Positions 17,121 through 25,877 of a stretch of 56,827 nucleotides of DNA are shown in pieces (the first letter of the stretch is position 1; each line of letters starts with the position of its first letter). The notes under the pieces were generated by a model. The model made no database searches. It was not told the origin of the DNA and saw only the letters and a list, made by a program, of their open reading frames with translations. The position numbers were made by a program, and so were the translations under genes. The DNA is from Magnetococcales bacterium DCbin4 (GTDB lineage: Bacteria > Pseudomonadota > Magnetococcia > Magnetococcales > UBA8363), in contig PEAN01000024.1 in the NCBI GenBank assembly GCA_002753735.1, positions 1 to 56,827 on the forward strand. The letters are read 5' to 3'.

Positions 17121-19094
17121 ATGAGTTTGATCCTGGCGGTCAATATCGAAGATTTGCTTGGTCATGGGCGGGTCGAGTCGGCACGGATCGAGTTCAAGGC
17201 GTCATGGGATGAAAAGACGACGGGTATTCAGGTTTTGAGGACGATTTGTGCGTTTGCCAATGATTTCCATAATTTGAATGGAGGTTATATCGTCATTGGT
17301 GTTGCCGAGGAGAAGGGGGTCGCGACTCGACCGGTCACAGGGGTGGATGCGCGTGTCCTTGACGAGATTCAACAATGGATCAGGGGACATTGCAACCAGA
17401 TCGATCCCGTATACCAGCCCGTCCTGTCTCCAGAGACCATCGATGGCCGACACGTCCTGGTCATCTGGGTGCCCGCCAGTGACATCCGCCCGCATCAGGC
17501 CCCTGATGCTGAAAAGGGGCAAAGAAAATTTTTTGTCAGATTGGGTTCGGAGACGGTGGCGGCGCAGGGGGGAATTCTGCATCAGTTGATCCAAATGACG
17601 GCACGGGTCCCCTTCGATGATCGGCGGGCCATGTCCGCCCGTATCGAGGATGTGCGGGAATCCAAAGTCAGGGAATTCCTTCGTGATATCGGCAGTGGCT
17701 TGCTGGATGAAAAAAATCCCAATGAACTGTACCGCAAATTGCGGATCGCGGTCCGTAACAACGGTCATGATGTCCCTAGAAATATTGGCCTCCTGTTGTT
17801 CTCCCAGGAACCTGAAGAATGGTTTCGTGTTGCCCGGATTGAAATCGTCCAATTTGCCGACCATGCCGCAGGCAATGTCATCGAAGAAAAGGTGTTTTGC
17901 GGTGGGGGCATTCATGAACAGCTGCGCAATGCATTACAGTATCTGGAGCATATTTCCAGTCAACATTTGGAAAAACAGGCCCATTCATTCCTGGTCAAAG
18001 GGTGGGTCAGCTATCCCATACAGGCATTGCGGGAAGCATTGGTCAATGCGGTATACCATCGCGGCTATGAAGAGGATACACCGGAACCCATCAAGATCCA
18101 TCTTTATCCCGATAGAATCGAGGTGAGCAGTTATCCTGGTCCTGTTCCGGGAATCGAACTGGAACATTTGACGCAAAAAAGTTCCATGCCACCGGTTCCG
18201 GCAAGGAATCGGAGGATTGGTGAGTTTCTCAAGGAATTGAGGTTGGCCGAGGGGCGAGGGACGGGATTGCCAAAAATATTCAAGGCGATGCGGGACAATG
18301 GTTCTCCTGATCCAAGGTTCGATTTCAACGCCGACCGTTCCTATTTCCGGGTGACGCTTCCGGCACATCCCGAATATGTGGCGATTTCGGCGTTGCGTGA
18401 TGCGGCACATCTGTTGGCCCTTGGCAGCCGGGAGGATGCGAAAATCCGGATCAGGGATGCGTGGGAGCAACGACCGGGTTCTCCCGCCCTGACGGCTGAA
18501 TGGATGCGCCTGCTGGGAAAAGATGGAAAGGTGGATATGGCCATTTCCGTCTTCAAAAGGTTTGAGTCCGAAGCCCCCGGTCCGTGTGTTCCCCATGTCA
18601 GCAATGTACTGATGGAACTCCTTCTGAACGAAGGGATGGAACGTGAAGCCAGGGAACTGTTGGGCAGGTTGCCACACGATCTTTCAAGCGGGGATGCCCT
18701 GGATGCGGCAATCCTTTCGCGACGCCTCGGAAAGGAGCAGGTGGCGCATCGATATTTTGAAAAAGCATTGGATGTGGTCTTGCAGGATCCCCGCTCCCTG
18801 CTGGAGTTTGCGCAAACAAAAATCAAGCTGGCAAAAGAGGCACATCGCAAGAAAAATCGGCATGTAGATGAACGGTTCTTGAAAGAAGCCAAAGAGTTGC
18901 TTGAACGGGTCCTTCAGATGGAGGCTTCCGACGTACGCCACGCCTGGGCATGGCGGGAACTGGGACGGGTCAAAAGATGGTTGAAACTGCCGATGAGCGA
19001 GGTCGAAGCCGCTTACCGGCAGGCAATCGCCCTTTCGCCCAATGAACGAATGTTCCAGGAAGAAATGGAAAAGTTGCCAAAGAGTCAGGATTAA
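17121..19094 (+). CDS. Schlafen/AlbA-domain ATPase-like protein with TPR-like tail
   Basis: A 657-residue protein. The N-terminal AlbA_2/Schlafen domain has the signature ESARIEFKASWDEKT and AFANDFHNLNGGYIVIGV. A GHKL-like domain as in RecG-like COG2865 proteins follows, with YPIQALREALVNAVYHRGYE near residue 310 and EGRGTGLPKI. From about residue 425 the protein is helical with a TPR-like pattern (for example AWRELGRVKRWLKLPMSEVEAAYRQAIALSPNE). The start ATG at 17121 has GGAG 8 nt upstream; a GTG at 17067 is less likely. Proteins of this class act as transcriptional regulators or in defence, and the TPR tail implies a protein partner. It is followed by a convergent response regulator. Confidence 0.85.
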   Translation: MSLILAVNIEDLLGHGRVESARIEFKASWDEKTTGIQVLRTICAFANDFHNLNGGYIVIGVAEEKGVATRPVTGVDARVLDEIQQWIRGHCNQIDPVYQPVLSPETIDGRHVLVIWVPASDIRPHQAPDAEKGQRKFFVRLGSETVAAQGGILHQLIQMTARVPFDDRRAMSARIEDVRESKVREFLRDIGSGLLDEKNPNELYRKLRIAVRNNGHDVPRNIGLLLFSQEPEEWFRVARIEIVQFADHAAGNVIEEKVFCGGGIHEQLRNALQYLEHISSQHLEKQAHSFLVKGWVSYPIQALREALVNAVYHRGYEEDTPEPIKIHLYPDRIEVSSYPGPVPGIELEHLTQKSSMPPVPARNRRIGEFLKELRLAEGRGTGLPKIFKAMRDNGSPDPRFDFNADRSYFRVTLPAHPEYVAISALRDAAHLLALGSREDAKIRIRDAWEQRPGSPALTAEWMRLLGKDGKVDMAISVFKRFESEAPGPCVPHVSNVLMELLLNEGMEREARELLGRLPHDLSSGDALDAAILSRRLGKEQVAHRYFEKALDVVLQDPRSLLEFAQTKIKLAKEAHRKKNRHVDERFLKEAKELLERVLQMEASDVRHAWAWRELGRVKRWLKLPMSEVEAAYRQAIALSPNERMFQEEMEKLPKSQD

Positions 19095-19134
19095 CGGCAG
19101 ATCCGGCCCCGGTGACCGCCCGCAAAGGGAATAA

Positions 19135-19545
19135 TCACCACCATACTTTGGGACTGATCCCGAGTTCGCTCAATTTGACCAGAATCTTGCCACGGTTGAT
19201 CGGCTTGTTGATGTAGCCGGTGCAACGGCCTTCCTCGAAGGCCCGTTTCATTTCCGAAGTGGCATCGACGGCGGTGACCATGACGATGGCGGATTGGTTT
19301 TCCTGGAGGATGCCTGCTTCTTCTTCCAGTTCACGCATTTTGCGCAGGGCTTCCTGACCATCCATCACCGGCATCATGATGTCCATGAGAACGAGTTCGT
19401 AGGGTGTACCTTCGTTCAAATGCAACGTAAACAGTTCCACTGCCTCAGCACCATCGATGGCCTGGTCGCATTGGGCATATGGTTCCATGATCTTTGCCAG
19501 AACCATCCTGTTTTCGATTTGATCATCAACAATAAGGCATTTCAT
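19135..19545 (-). CDS. Single-domain response regulator
   Basis: A 136-residue CheY-like receiver with no output domain. Key residues are present: acidic pair D7/D8, phosphoacceptor D55 in LVLMDIMMP, T91 and K114 in INKPI. The extra LEEEAGILQENQ insertion before beta-4 is typical of receivers found with hybrid kinases rather than of CheY. It stands alone, convergent to the Schlafen-like gene and downstream of lpoA on the same strand, separated from it by about 120 bp. Its kinase cannot be named from this window; the kinases at 39080-44504 are possible partners. Confidence 0.9.
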   Translation of the reverse strand: MKCLIVDDQIENRMVLAKIMEPYAQCDQAIDGAEAVELFTLHLNEGTPYELVLMDIMMPVMDGQEALRKMRELEEEAGILQENQSAIVMVTAVDATSEMKRAFEEGRCTGYINKPINRGKILVKLSELGISPKVWW

Positions 19546-19667
19546 GAAAGAGTCGGGAATGTTTAATGAAAACTATGATTGCTGTGAGACCATCTCAACC
19601 ATTCCACTATGACATAATGTTGGTGATTTGTCATCTGCTAATAAATTGACCAATTTTGGACCGGAGA

Positions 19668-21782
19668 TCAGAAATAAGCGGTTCCCGGAGATCCGGGAGG
19701 GGGCAGGGCGCCGGGGGGTGCCATCGGTGTTGCCGTTCCGGCCTGGAAAGGGGCCGGAGGTGGGGTGACCGGATCCTGCCGTACCATGGATTCCGTCTTT
19801 CGTGGTCCGTCGGCATCGATGCGATACAGAAAATAATTTCGGCGGCTCTGCCCATTTTCATCAAAATAGACGATGCCGGCCGCCCCTTGGACCTGCTGTC
19901 CCCCTTTGAGCAGGGTGTACCACGATTGTCCCGACATGCGTGCCTCTCTCAGGGATTGGGCAACCAGGGCGATGGAATCGTAGGCCAGCATGTCGAGGGA
20001 AGAGGGGGTCTCCTTCCAGGTTTGAAAGAATGACGTATTGAACCGGTTGCGGGCGACATCGTCGGTATCACAGAAGAACGCCCCCTGGAGGAAGTCGGTC
20101 CCTTCCCGGAACAATTCCGGTTTGTTCCACAAGGAGGTTCCCAAAAAGGTGATTTCAGGCTGACGCAGTTTGAAAAAGGCAGCCTGGGGGATGATCAGCC
20201 GGACTTCCTGGGCATTGGCGGGAATGAACAATGCATCGAAATCGGTCCATGGCCTCAAGCTCGATTCCTTGCCTGATGCCAGGGGTTCCACGGGATCCAG
20301 GGGTTCCTCCTTGCGGTTGTTCCGGGCGCGTGCTTGAAGATCCTTGGGATCGGCATTGACCAGAGCTTTGATCCAGGGAGAAAAATCGCGGCTCCCCGAT
20401 GGATAGAAGGTGGCGCGGACAATGGTGCCACCCGATTGATGCACCGTTTCGGAAAAGGCTTCGGTCAAAAGGTGTCCGTATTCGGTATCCGGAGCGAGGA
20501 TGGCAATACGGCGCAAATTTTTTTCTTCCACGGCGAACCTGGCCATGACCTGCCCTTCGCTCTCGGGGCGGAAGGCGTTTTGCAGGATGCTGCTGCCGGG
20601 TTGCACGATGCCGGAACGGGGATTGAGGGTGATGATGGGAATATTGTAGCTCGCAGCGACTTCGGCGGCGGCCTTGGCCTCTTCCTGGAATACGGGGCCG
20701 ATGACCGCTCCGATCCCATCGGCACGGAATTGTTCCATCGCCCGCCGGGCCTCGTCCGCCTTGCCGCGGCTGTCGGATACCCGAAGGACGATGCGGGTAT
20801 CGGGGGCGTCGCGCAACGCCTTCTGGGCCGCCTTGAGCAGGTTCTTGCCGATCGATTCATACTCGCCGCTCAATGGCAGGAGCAGGCCCAGCGTCAACTC
20901 CGGTGGCATGCCGCTCGCGCCGAGGCGGCGTTGGGCCTCCTGGGCGGTGAGATCGTTGGTGCGGGCCGACTGCCAAAAGGATTGTGCCCCTTGGGCGCTC
21001 CCTTCCTGATTCTGACGGTCGCCCAGAATCAGGGCGATCAGGGGGGTCAGGGGGGATCCGGGGGGCTGGATGGCATGGAGCTGTTTGAGCCGATCGGTAT
21101 CCTGTTGATCGATGGTGGCCAGGGCCATGCGGGCCTGGTCGGGGCTGAGTTGACCGGCAGGCAACGTCTGTAACGCCCGTTGGGTGTTTTCCGGAGTGCC
21201 ATGTTTGAGGTAACTTTTTAAAAACCGTTGCCAGGCGTCGGTTGCCTGCGGCGTGGAGGGGGTGTAGGCCACCCGGAGCCAATGAATCCAGGCCCCGGGA
21301 AGATCGCCCCGTTGTTCCAGCATGTTGCCAAGGAGCTGTGCGCTTTCCAGCGAAAAAGGTTGATTGGATCTTGCGGCGGCATCGGTCAGGGCCTTCAAGG
21401 CTGAGTCCTCCTGCCCCTGAAGGAGCAGAAGTTCTCCCATCCGGTAACGGGCTTCGTTGGCTTCCGGGGTGTTTTCGAATTCCTGAATGACCCGGCGAAA
21501 CAGAGCCAGGGCGTCGTTGTTGCGGTTTTTCTCGACAAGTCTGCGTGCCTCTGAGATCATGCCATCAGGGCGGTCATTGGTGGCGGGTGGCTGTTTCTTC
21601 TTCGCTTCAGAGGAAAATTCCTTTTGCGTCACTGGGGGTTTGGTGGGTTCGGTGGCCTTCTCGGGGCCCGTGGTGGCACAACCAGAGAGGGTGAGCAGCA
21701 TCAGAAGCAGTAGTGAACACCAATACCCGCGCACGGAAGAGGGGCGGGTGATCCAGGGATCGGCAAGGTTGCATTTACGCAT
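19668..21782 (-). CDS. lpoA: LpoA-like penicillin-binding-protein activator lipoprotein
   Basis: Outer-membrane lipoprotein related to LpoA/YraM, which activates the bifunctional peptidoglycan synthase PBP1A. The 704-residue product has a lipobox LTLSGC near residue 35, an N-terminal TPR-like part (ALALFRRVIQEFENTPEANEARYRMGELLLLQG) and a C-terminal periplasmic-binding-protein fold (LTLGLLLPLSGEYESIGKNLLKAAQKAL through LDMLAYDSIALVAQSL). ATG 21782 is chosen; a GTG further in would give a tighter signal peptide but has no ribosome site. It is divergent from rsmI, as in many proteobacteria. Confidence 0.9.
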   Translation of the reverse strand: MRKCNLADPWITRPSSVRGYWCSLLLLMLLTLSGCATTGPEKATEPTKPPVTQKEFSSEAKKKQPPATNDRPDGMISEARRLVEKNRNNDALALFRRVIQEFENTPEANEARYRMGELLLLQGQEDSALKALTDAAARSNQPFSLESAQLLGNMLEQRGDLPGAWIHWLRVAYTPSTPQATDAWQRFLKSYLKHGTPENTQRALQTLPAGQLSPDQARMALATIDQQDTDRLKQLHAIQPPGSPLTPLIALILGDRQNQEGSAQGAQSFWQSARTNDLTAQEAQRRLGASGMPPELTLGLLLPLSGEYESIGKNLLKAAQKALRDAPDTRIVLRVSDSRGKADEARRAMEQFRADGIGAVIGPVFQEEAKAAAEVAASYNIPIITLNPRSGIVQPGSSILQNAFRPESEGQVMARFAVEEKNLRRIAILAPDTEYGHLLTEAFSETVHQSGGTIVRATFYPSGSRDFSPWIKALVNADPKDLQARARNNRKEEPLDPVEPLASGKESSLRPWTDFDALFIPANAQEVRLIIPQAAFFKLRQPEITFLGTSLWNKPELFREGTDFLQGAFFCDTDDVARNRFNTSFFQTWKETPSSLDMLAYDSIALVAQSLREARMSGQSWYTLLKGGQQVQGAAGIVYFDENGQSRRNYFLYRIDADGPRKTESMVRQDPVTPPPAPFQAGTATPMAPPGALPPPGSPGTAYF

Positions 21783-21784
21783 GG

Positions 21785-22654
21785 ATGGTTTCCATGAAGG
21801 CAGGTTCTCAATTGAAAAAGGGTATCGGAACGTTGTACATCGTTCCAACCCCCATAGGCAACCTGGAGGATATGACATTTCGTGCCGTCCGGGTATTGCA
21901 GTCGGTCGATTGCATCCTGGCCGAAGACACCCGTCAGACCGCCATCCTGTGCCGCCGGTATGAAATTTTGACCCGCAGAGTCAGTTTCAACGAACACAAT
22001 GGCCAGGGAAAAATCCCATGGATCCTGGAGCAGATGAATGCCGGGATGGCGTTTGCCCTGGTCAGCGATGCCGGTTGTCCCGGAATCAGTGATCCGGGTG
22101 AACCGTTGATCGGACAGGTGGTCGCCGCTGGCCTGCCGCTGGAAGTATTGCCCGGACCTTCCTCGGTGACCACGGCGCTGGTTGGAAGTGCTTTCTCCAC
22201 CAATCGGTTCCTCTTTGAGGGGTTCCTGCCGCGAAAGGGCAAGGGGCGTAACGTAATCCTGCAATCCCTGCGATCCGAGGAACGTACCATCGTCCTGTTT
22301 GAATCGCCTCCGCGCCTGAGTGCCACGTTGGATGACCTGGCTCAGGCCATTGCGCCACACCGTCTGGCCGTGGTCGCCAGGGAACTGACCAAGATCCATG
22401 AAAGCTGGCACCGGGGCACCCTTGCAGAACTGGCCCGGTTGTTCGCGGCAACTCCCCCTCGTGGGGAGATGGTCATCGTCATCGAAGGGGCGACGGAGCT
22501 GGTGACACCACCCGATGACGCCATGGTGGAACAGTGGATTGCAACGGCGTTGAATGAGGGGATGGGCGTCAAGGAGGTTGCACGGATGGTTGCGGGGCGG
22601 ACTTCTCTTTCCTCAAGTGTCGTTTATCGCATGATTCTGGACCGGAAAACATGA
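21785..22654 (+). CDS. rsmI: 16S rRNA 2'-O-methyltransferase RsmI
   Basis: Methylates the ribose of C1402 in 16S rRNA using S-adenosylmethionine. The 289-residue product has the tetrapyrrole-methylase fold with the signatures GTLYIVPTPIGNLEDMTFRAVRVL, AEDTR and ALVSDAGCPGISDPG, then LPGPSSVTTAL. The first possible ATG lies only 2 bp from the start of lpoA on the other strand. A TTG at 21812 behind AGG would give the more typical short leader MKKGIGTLYIV, so the true start may be 27 bp further in. It overlaps yraN by ATGA. Confidence 0.95.
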   Translation: MVSMKAGSQLKKGIGTLYIVPTPIGNLEDMTFRAVRVLQSVDCILAEDTRQTAILCRRYEILTRRVSFNEHNGQGKIPWILEQMNAGMAFALVSDAGCPGISDPGEPLIGQVVAAGLPLEVLPGPSSVTTALVGSAFSTNRFLFEGFLPRKGKGRNVILQSLRSEERTIVLFESPPRLSATLDDLAQAIAPHRLAVVARELTKIHESWHRGTLAELARLFAATPPRGEMVIVIEGATELVTPPDDAMVEQWIATALNEGMGVKEVARMVAGRTSLSSSVVYRMILDRKT

Positions 22655-23031
22655 CCTGTTGGCGTCAATGGTTGGGCCGTCGTGGGGAAACCCTGGCGGA
22701 AAAGACCCTGCTTGGGCAGGGTTGCGTGATCATTGAACGCAATCATGCCTCGTCTCTGGGTGAAATCGACCTCATCGCCCGGGATGGGGATGTCCTGATG
22801 TTCTGTGAAGTGCGGTCGCGGCGTTTGACCGATGCCGATTCCATGGCCATCGTCGGCGAATCGATTGACGCTGCGAAACAAAACCGTTTGTGGCTTCTGG
22901 CTGAATCCTATTTGCAGCGTCATCCCGCTTTGAGCCGCTGTTCCTGTCGTTTTGATGTGATCCTGGTCGGAAGACGTGATCGTGACTGGCAGGTCGATTG
23001 GATCAAGGATGCGTTCAGGCCGGGATGGTAG
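22651..23031 (+). CDS. yraN: YraN family (UPF0102) nuclease-fold protein
   Basis: A 126-residue UPF0102 protein with a Holliday-junction-resolvase-like PD-(D/E)XK fold. Visible motifs are the N-terminal GRRGETLAEKTLLGQG, the GEIDLIARDGDVLMFCEVRSRR core (E, D and E with a following Arg where Lys is usual), and VDAAKQNRL as IDAAKQNRL. It starts within the ATGA of the rsmI stop, so it is translationally coupled. The rsmI-yraN pairing is conserved in proteobacteria. The biochemical role is not established. Confidence 0.92.
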   Translation: MTCWRQWLGRRGETLAEKTLLGQGCVIIERNHASSLGEIDLIARDGDVLMFCEVRSRRLTDADSMAIVGESIDAAKQNRLWLLAESYLQRHPALSRCSCRFDVILVGRRDRDWQVDWIKDAFRPGW

Positions 23032-23042
23032 TCCGACGTTCC

Positions 23043-23098
23043 CAAATCAAAATTTCGCGGCAATTCCTCAAGACCCCTTTTTTTTCCTGAGCATTTTT
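23043..23098. repeat. Degenerate right arm of the dispersed element
   Basis: The text GGCAATTCCTCAAGACCCC followed by eight Ts matches the end of the right arm (GGCAATCCCCCAGACCCC and a T-run), with the inner part decayed. It lies 12 bp after yraN and may still act as a weak terminator. Confidence 0.6.
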
Positions 23099-23175
23099 TA
23101 ACTTGCCTTGCCCGATCATGGACACGAAAATCGCAGGGATCAACGTAATCACGACAGGATGGATCGAGGTGCGGC

Positions 23176-23820
23176 ATGAAAAACGGAGTGAAGGGTATGG
23201 TCATGGTCGGGATGGTGTTCTCCCTGGGAGGATGCGCCCCCATGGTGGCGAGTGGTGGATTGGTCGCTACCAACGCGGTGGCGGAACGCCGTGGACCCGA
23301 CAGTTTCATCGAAGACAACTGGGTGGCCTGGAAGATTCGCAGTGCCTACATCAAAAGTGATGAGGTTCAGGCAGGCAACATCAACGTTTCCGTCTATAAC
23401 GGCAAGGTCCTCCTGACTGGGACCGCCTCCTCTCAGAATGAAATCAAGGAGGCCATTGCCATCGCCAAAAATACCCGGGGGGTTCTGGAGGTTTCCTCGG
23501 AACTGGCGGTCCAACACGCTACCGCCATGGAGCTGGCTCAGGATGTCTGGATCAGCAACCAGGTCAAGATCAAACTGTTGGCCGATCAATTGGTGCGTGG
23601 CCTGGATATCCATGTCGAGACCACCAAGGGGGTGGTCTATCTGACCGGAATGGCCAAAACGGTTGCCGAACGTGACCGGTCCATCGAAATCACTCAAAGC
23701 GTCAAAGGGGTCGCCGAGGTGGTTTCCTATATCGAGGTGGAGGGGAAATCCTTTCCCCTGGCCAATCAGGAAAAACCCCGTGGCGGCGATCAGGAACCCA
23801 ATCGCGCCAAGGCTCAATGA
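23176..23820 (+). CDS. Dual-BON-domain lipoprotein (DolP/YraP-like)
   Basis: A 214-residue outer-membrane lipoprotein. The signal peptide ends in the lipobox SLGGC near residue 20. Two BON domains follow (about residues 50-115 and 125-190), each with the VxVxNGxVxLxG pattern: INVSVYNGKVLLTGTA and IHVETTKGVVYLTGMA. E. coli DolP maintains envelope integrity and BAM function. The gene follows lpoA/rsmI/yraN as in E. coli, although diaA is missing between yraN and this gene. ATG 23176 is preceded by GAGG at 6 nt. Its stop is 3 bp from the next start. Confidence 0.88.
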   Translation: MKNGVKGMVMVGMVFSLGGCAPMVASGGLVATNAVAERRGPDSFIEDNWVAWKIRSAYIKSDEVQAGNINVSVYNGKVLLTGTASSQNEIKEAIAIAKNTRGVLEVSSELAVQHATAMELAQDVWISNQVKIKLLADQLVRGLDIHVETTKGVVYLTGMAKTVAERDRSIEITQSVKGVAEVVSYIEVEGKSFPLANQEKPRGGDQEPNRAKAQ

Positions 23821-23823
23821 TCG

Positions 23824-25221
23824 ATGAAGCGGATGACGGTGATTCCAGAACCGGTTGCGGGTGAACTGACCTCTTTGTTGGGGCGGGAGCGGTTTCTGAC
23901 CTCCGCTGCCGACCGCGAGTCCTATGCCTGGGACAACACCGGCAACCGGTTCGTCCCGGATGCCGTCGTTCTGGCGCAGACCCGGGAGGAGGTGTGCGCC
24001 ATCCTGCGTCTGTGCCATGATCATCGCATCAAGGTGACCCCGCGGGGGGCGGGAACGGGCAATGTCGGGGGGGCTTTGGCGGTCGAAGGGGGATTGCTCC
24101 TGTCGCTTCAGCGGATGAACCGGATTGTGGAGATTTCGGTCCCTGATCGTTTTGCGGTGGTGGAGGCGGGGGTCGTCAATGGCGATCTCCAGACAAAGTT
24201 GGATGCATACGGTCTGTTCTGGCCGCCCGACCCCTCTTCGTCGCGTACCTGTACCATCGGTGGCAATGTGGCGATGTGTTCTGCCGGACCGGGGGCGGTG
24301 CGGTGGGGGGTGACCCGTGACTGGGTACTGGGTCTTGAGGCGGTCTTGATCGACGGCACTCAAATTCGTACCGGGGGCCGTACCACCAAAGGGGTGGTCG
24401 GATTGGACATGACCCGGTTGTTGGTGGGGTCCGAAGGGACGCTGGCGGTGGTGACCCGGGCCATCCTGAAACTGGCCTCGAAACCGGAACAACGGTTGCT
24501 TTCCCGTATTTCATTTCCCAGCGTGGAAATGGCCGCCGCTGCGGTTTCCCATCTGTTATCGGCGCGACAATCCCCTTCGGCCATTGAATTCCTGGATGGT
24601 TCTGCATTGGATCTGCTGCGCCGCGAGACAACCCTGGCCTTGCCTGCGCAGGCTCGTGCCATGTTGCTGCTGGAAGTGGCGGGTGGGGTTTCCGGCCTGA
24701 AGGAACTGGCCCTGGAGATGATCGAGGGGATCCAAAGGTTCAAACCCCTGGAATGGTCGCCTCCGGTCGATGGTTCCGAGGCGGCTTCGGTGTGGGCGGC
24801 GCGCAGCGCCCTGTCCCCCATCCTGAAAAAACTGGCACCCAAAAGAATCAATGAGGATGTGGTCGTCCCGGTTTCCAGGCTCCCTTTGTTGATGACGGGC
24901 CTGGCTCGGATTTCCGATGAATCGAAGATCCCAATCGTCAACTTCGGCCATGCCGGTAATGGCAACATTCACGTCAATCTACTGGTGGATCCCCGGGATC
25001 CAGCGATCATGGGGCGTGTCCCAGGGGTCCTGGACCGGGTGTTCCGGTTGGTCCTTGACCTGGACGGATCCCTCTCAGGTGAGCATGGTGTGGGAACCCA
25101 GAAACGTGATCATATCGCATGGGAATTGGATCAGGCGTGCCTGAATCTGCAAAGGGAGATCAAAAAGGTCTTCGATCCCATGGGACTTTTGAACCCGGGC
25201 AAGGTGTGGCCGCGTTCGTGA
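23824..25221 (+). CDS. FAD-linked 2-hydroxyacid dehydrogenase (GlcD/Dld family)
   Basis: A 465-residue flavoprotein of the vanillyl-alcohol-oxidase fold. The FAD-binding PCMH part contains PRGAGTGNVGGAL near residue 78 and the TIGGNVAMCSAGPGAVRWG loop. The C-terminal domain has INEDVVVPVSRLP, the NFGHAGNGNIHVN metal/substrate histidines, LSGEHGVGTQKR, and DPMGLLNPGKV at the end. Likely substrates are glycolate or D-lactate, giving electrons to quinone or a cytochrome. No glcE or glcF is adjacent. It starts 3 bp after the BON lipoprotein stop and probably shares its transcript. Confidence 0.88.
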   Translation: MKRMTVIPEPVAGELTSLLGRERFLTSAADRESYAWDNTGNRFVPDAVVLAQTREEVCAILRLCHDHRIKVTPRGAGTGNVGGALAVEGGLLLSLQRMNRIVEISVPDRFAVVEAGVVNGDLQTKLDAYGLFWPPDPSSSRTCTIGGNVAMCSAGPGAVRWGVTRDWVLGLEAVLIDGTQIRTGGRTTKGVVGLDMTRLLVGSEGTLAVVTRAILKLASKPEQRLLSRISFPSVEMAAAAVSHLLSARQSPSAIEFLDGSALDLLRRETTLALPAQARAMLLLEVAGGVSGLKELALEMIEGIQRFKPLEWSPPVDGSEAASVWAARSALSPILKKLAPKRINEDVVVPVSRLPLLMTGLARISDESKIPIVNFGHAGNGNIHVNLLVDPRDPAIMGRVPGVLDRVFRLVLDLDGSLSGEHGVGTQKRDHIAWELDQACLNLQREIKKVFDPMGLLNPGKVWPRS

Positions 25222-25322
25222 AGTGCGATGTTGCCCTTGCATCAATGTCTGTTGTTCCTCCGGGGCAGTCCTTGGTTGTGGCGGCGGTTCCTGGAAAAAA
25301 ATGGGACAGGCGGCACTGCTGA

Positions 25323-25351
25323 TTGACAAACCGGTCAATCTTCAATAGAAT
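25323..25351 (+). promoter_or_regulatory. Near-consensus sigma-70 promoter for the DksA-like gene
   Basis: A perfect TTGACA at 25323-25328 and TAGAAT at 25346-25351 are separated by 17 bp. An inverted repeat TTGAC / GTCAA overlaps the -35 element and the first half of the spacer. The transcript would have a leader of about 25 nt before ATG 25382. Confidence 0.75.
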
Positions 25352-25381
25352 AAACAGGTTTATTACGGGAGATCTGTTGAC

Positions 25382-25819
25382 ATGACCAAAATCGCGGACA
25401 TCGTTCTTCCACAAGGCTATCGTCCTTCGGAGGAAGAAACTTATATGGAACCCCGGCAGCGGGCGTTTTTCTATCGCCTGTTGGCTGAGTGGAAAAAACA
25501 GCTTCTGGAGGAGGCCACCAAGACCGTTTCAGTCATGACTGAAGAAAAAGCGGTCTTCGCCGATCCCGCCGACCGTGCCACCCTGGAAACCGACCGCAAT
25601 TTTGAATTGCGCACCCGCGACCGTGAACGCAAACTGATCTCCAAAATCGAACGGACCATGGAAGCCATTGAGGCGGACGATTACGGATATTGCGAAGAGT
25701 GTGGTGTGGAAATCGGTCTCAGACGGCTGGAAGCCCGTCCCGTCACCGACCAGTGCATCAGTTGCAAAACCAGGGCGGAAAATCGGGAAAAGGTGGTCCG
25801 CAGTTACGAGGATGAATAG
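25382..25819 (+). CDS. dksA: DksA-family RNA polymerase regulator
   Basis: Binds the RNA polymerase secondary channel and, with ppGpp, adjusts transcription under starvation. The 145-residue length is typical of DksA. The coiled-coil tip carries the functional DxxDxA motif as DPADRA (residues 61-66). The zinc finger has C104, C107, C125 and C128 (CEEC and CISC). The opening YRPSEEETYMEPRQRAFFYRLL is the DksA N-terminus. It has its own strong promoter, in keeping with high expression. Confidence 0.93.
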   Translation: MTKIADIVLPQGYRPSEEETYMEPRQRAFFYRLLAEWKKQLLEEATKTVSVMTEEKAVFADPADRATLETDRNFELRTRDRERKLISKIERTMEAIEADDYGYCEECGVEIGLRRLEARPVTDQCISCKTRAENREKVVRSYEDE

Positions 25820-25877
25820 GGTGGATCGTTTCGTTGATCCTTGTAACTGGTGAGCGACAGGCTGTTGGAGAAAGTAA

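Noticed and set aside
16836-17165. A 109-codon minus-strand open frame in the long gap
   Set aside because: No ribosome site or family resemblance, and it overlaps the start of the well-supported Schlafen-like gene.
23149-24492. A 447-codon open frame antisense to the BON and GlcD-like genes
   Set aside because: It spans two well-supported genes and has shadow-like composition.
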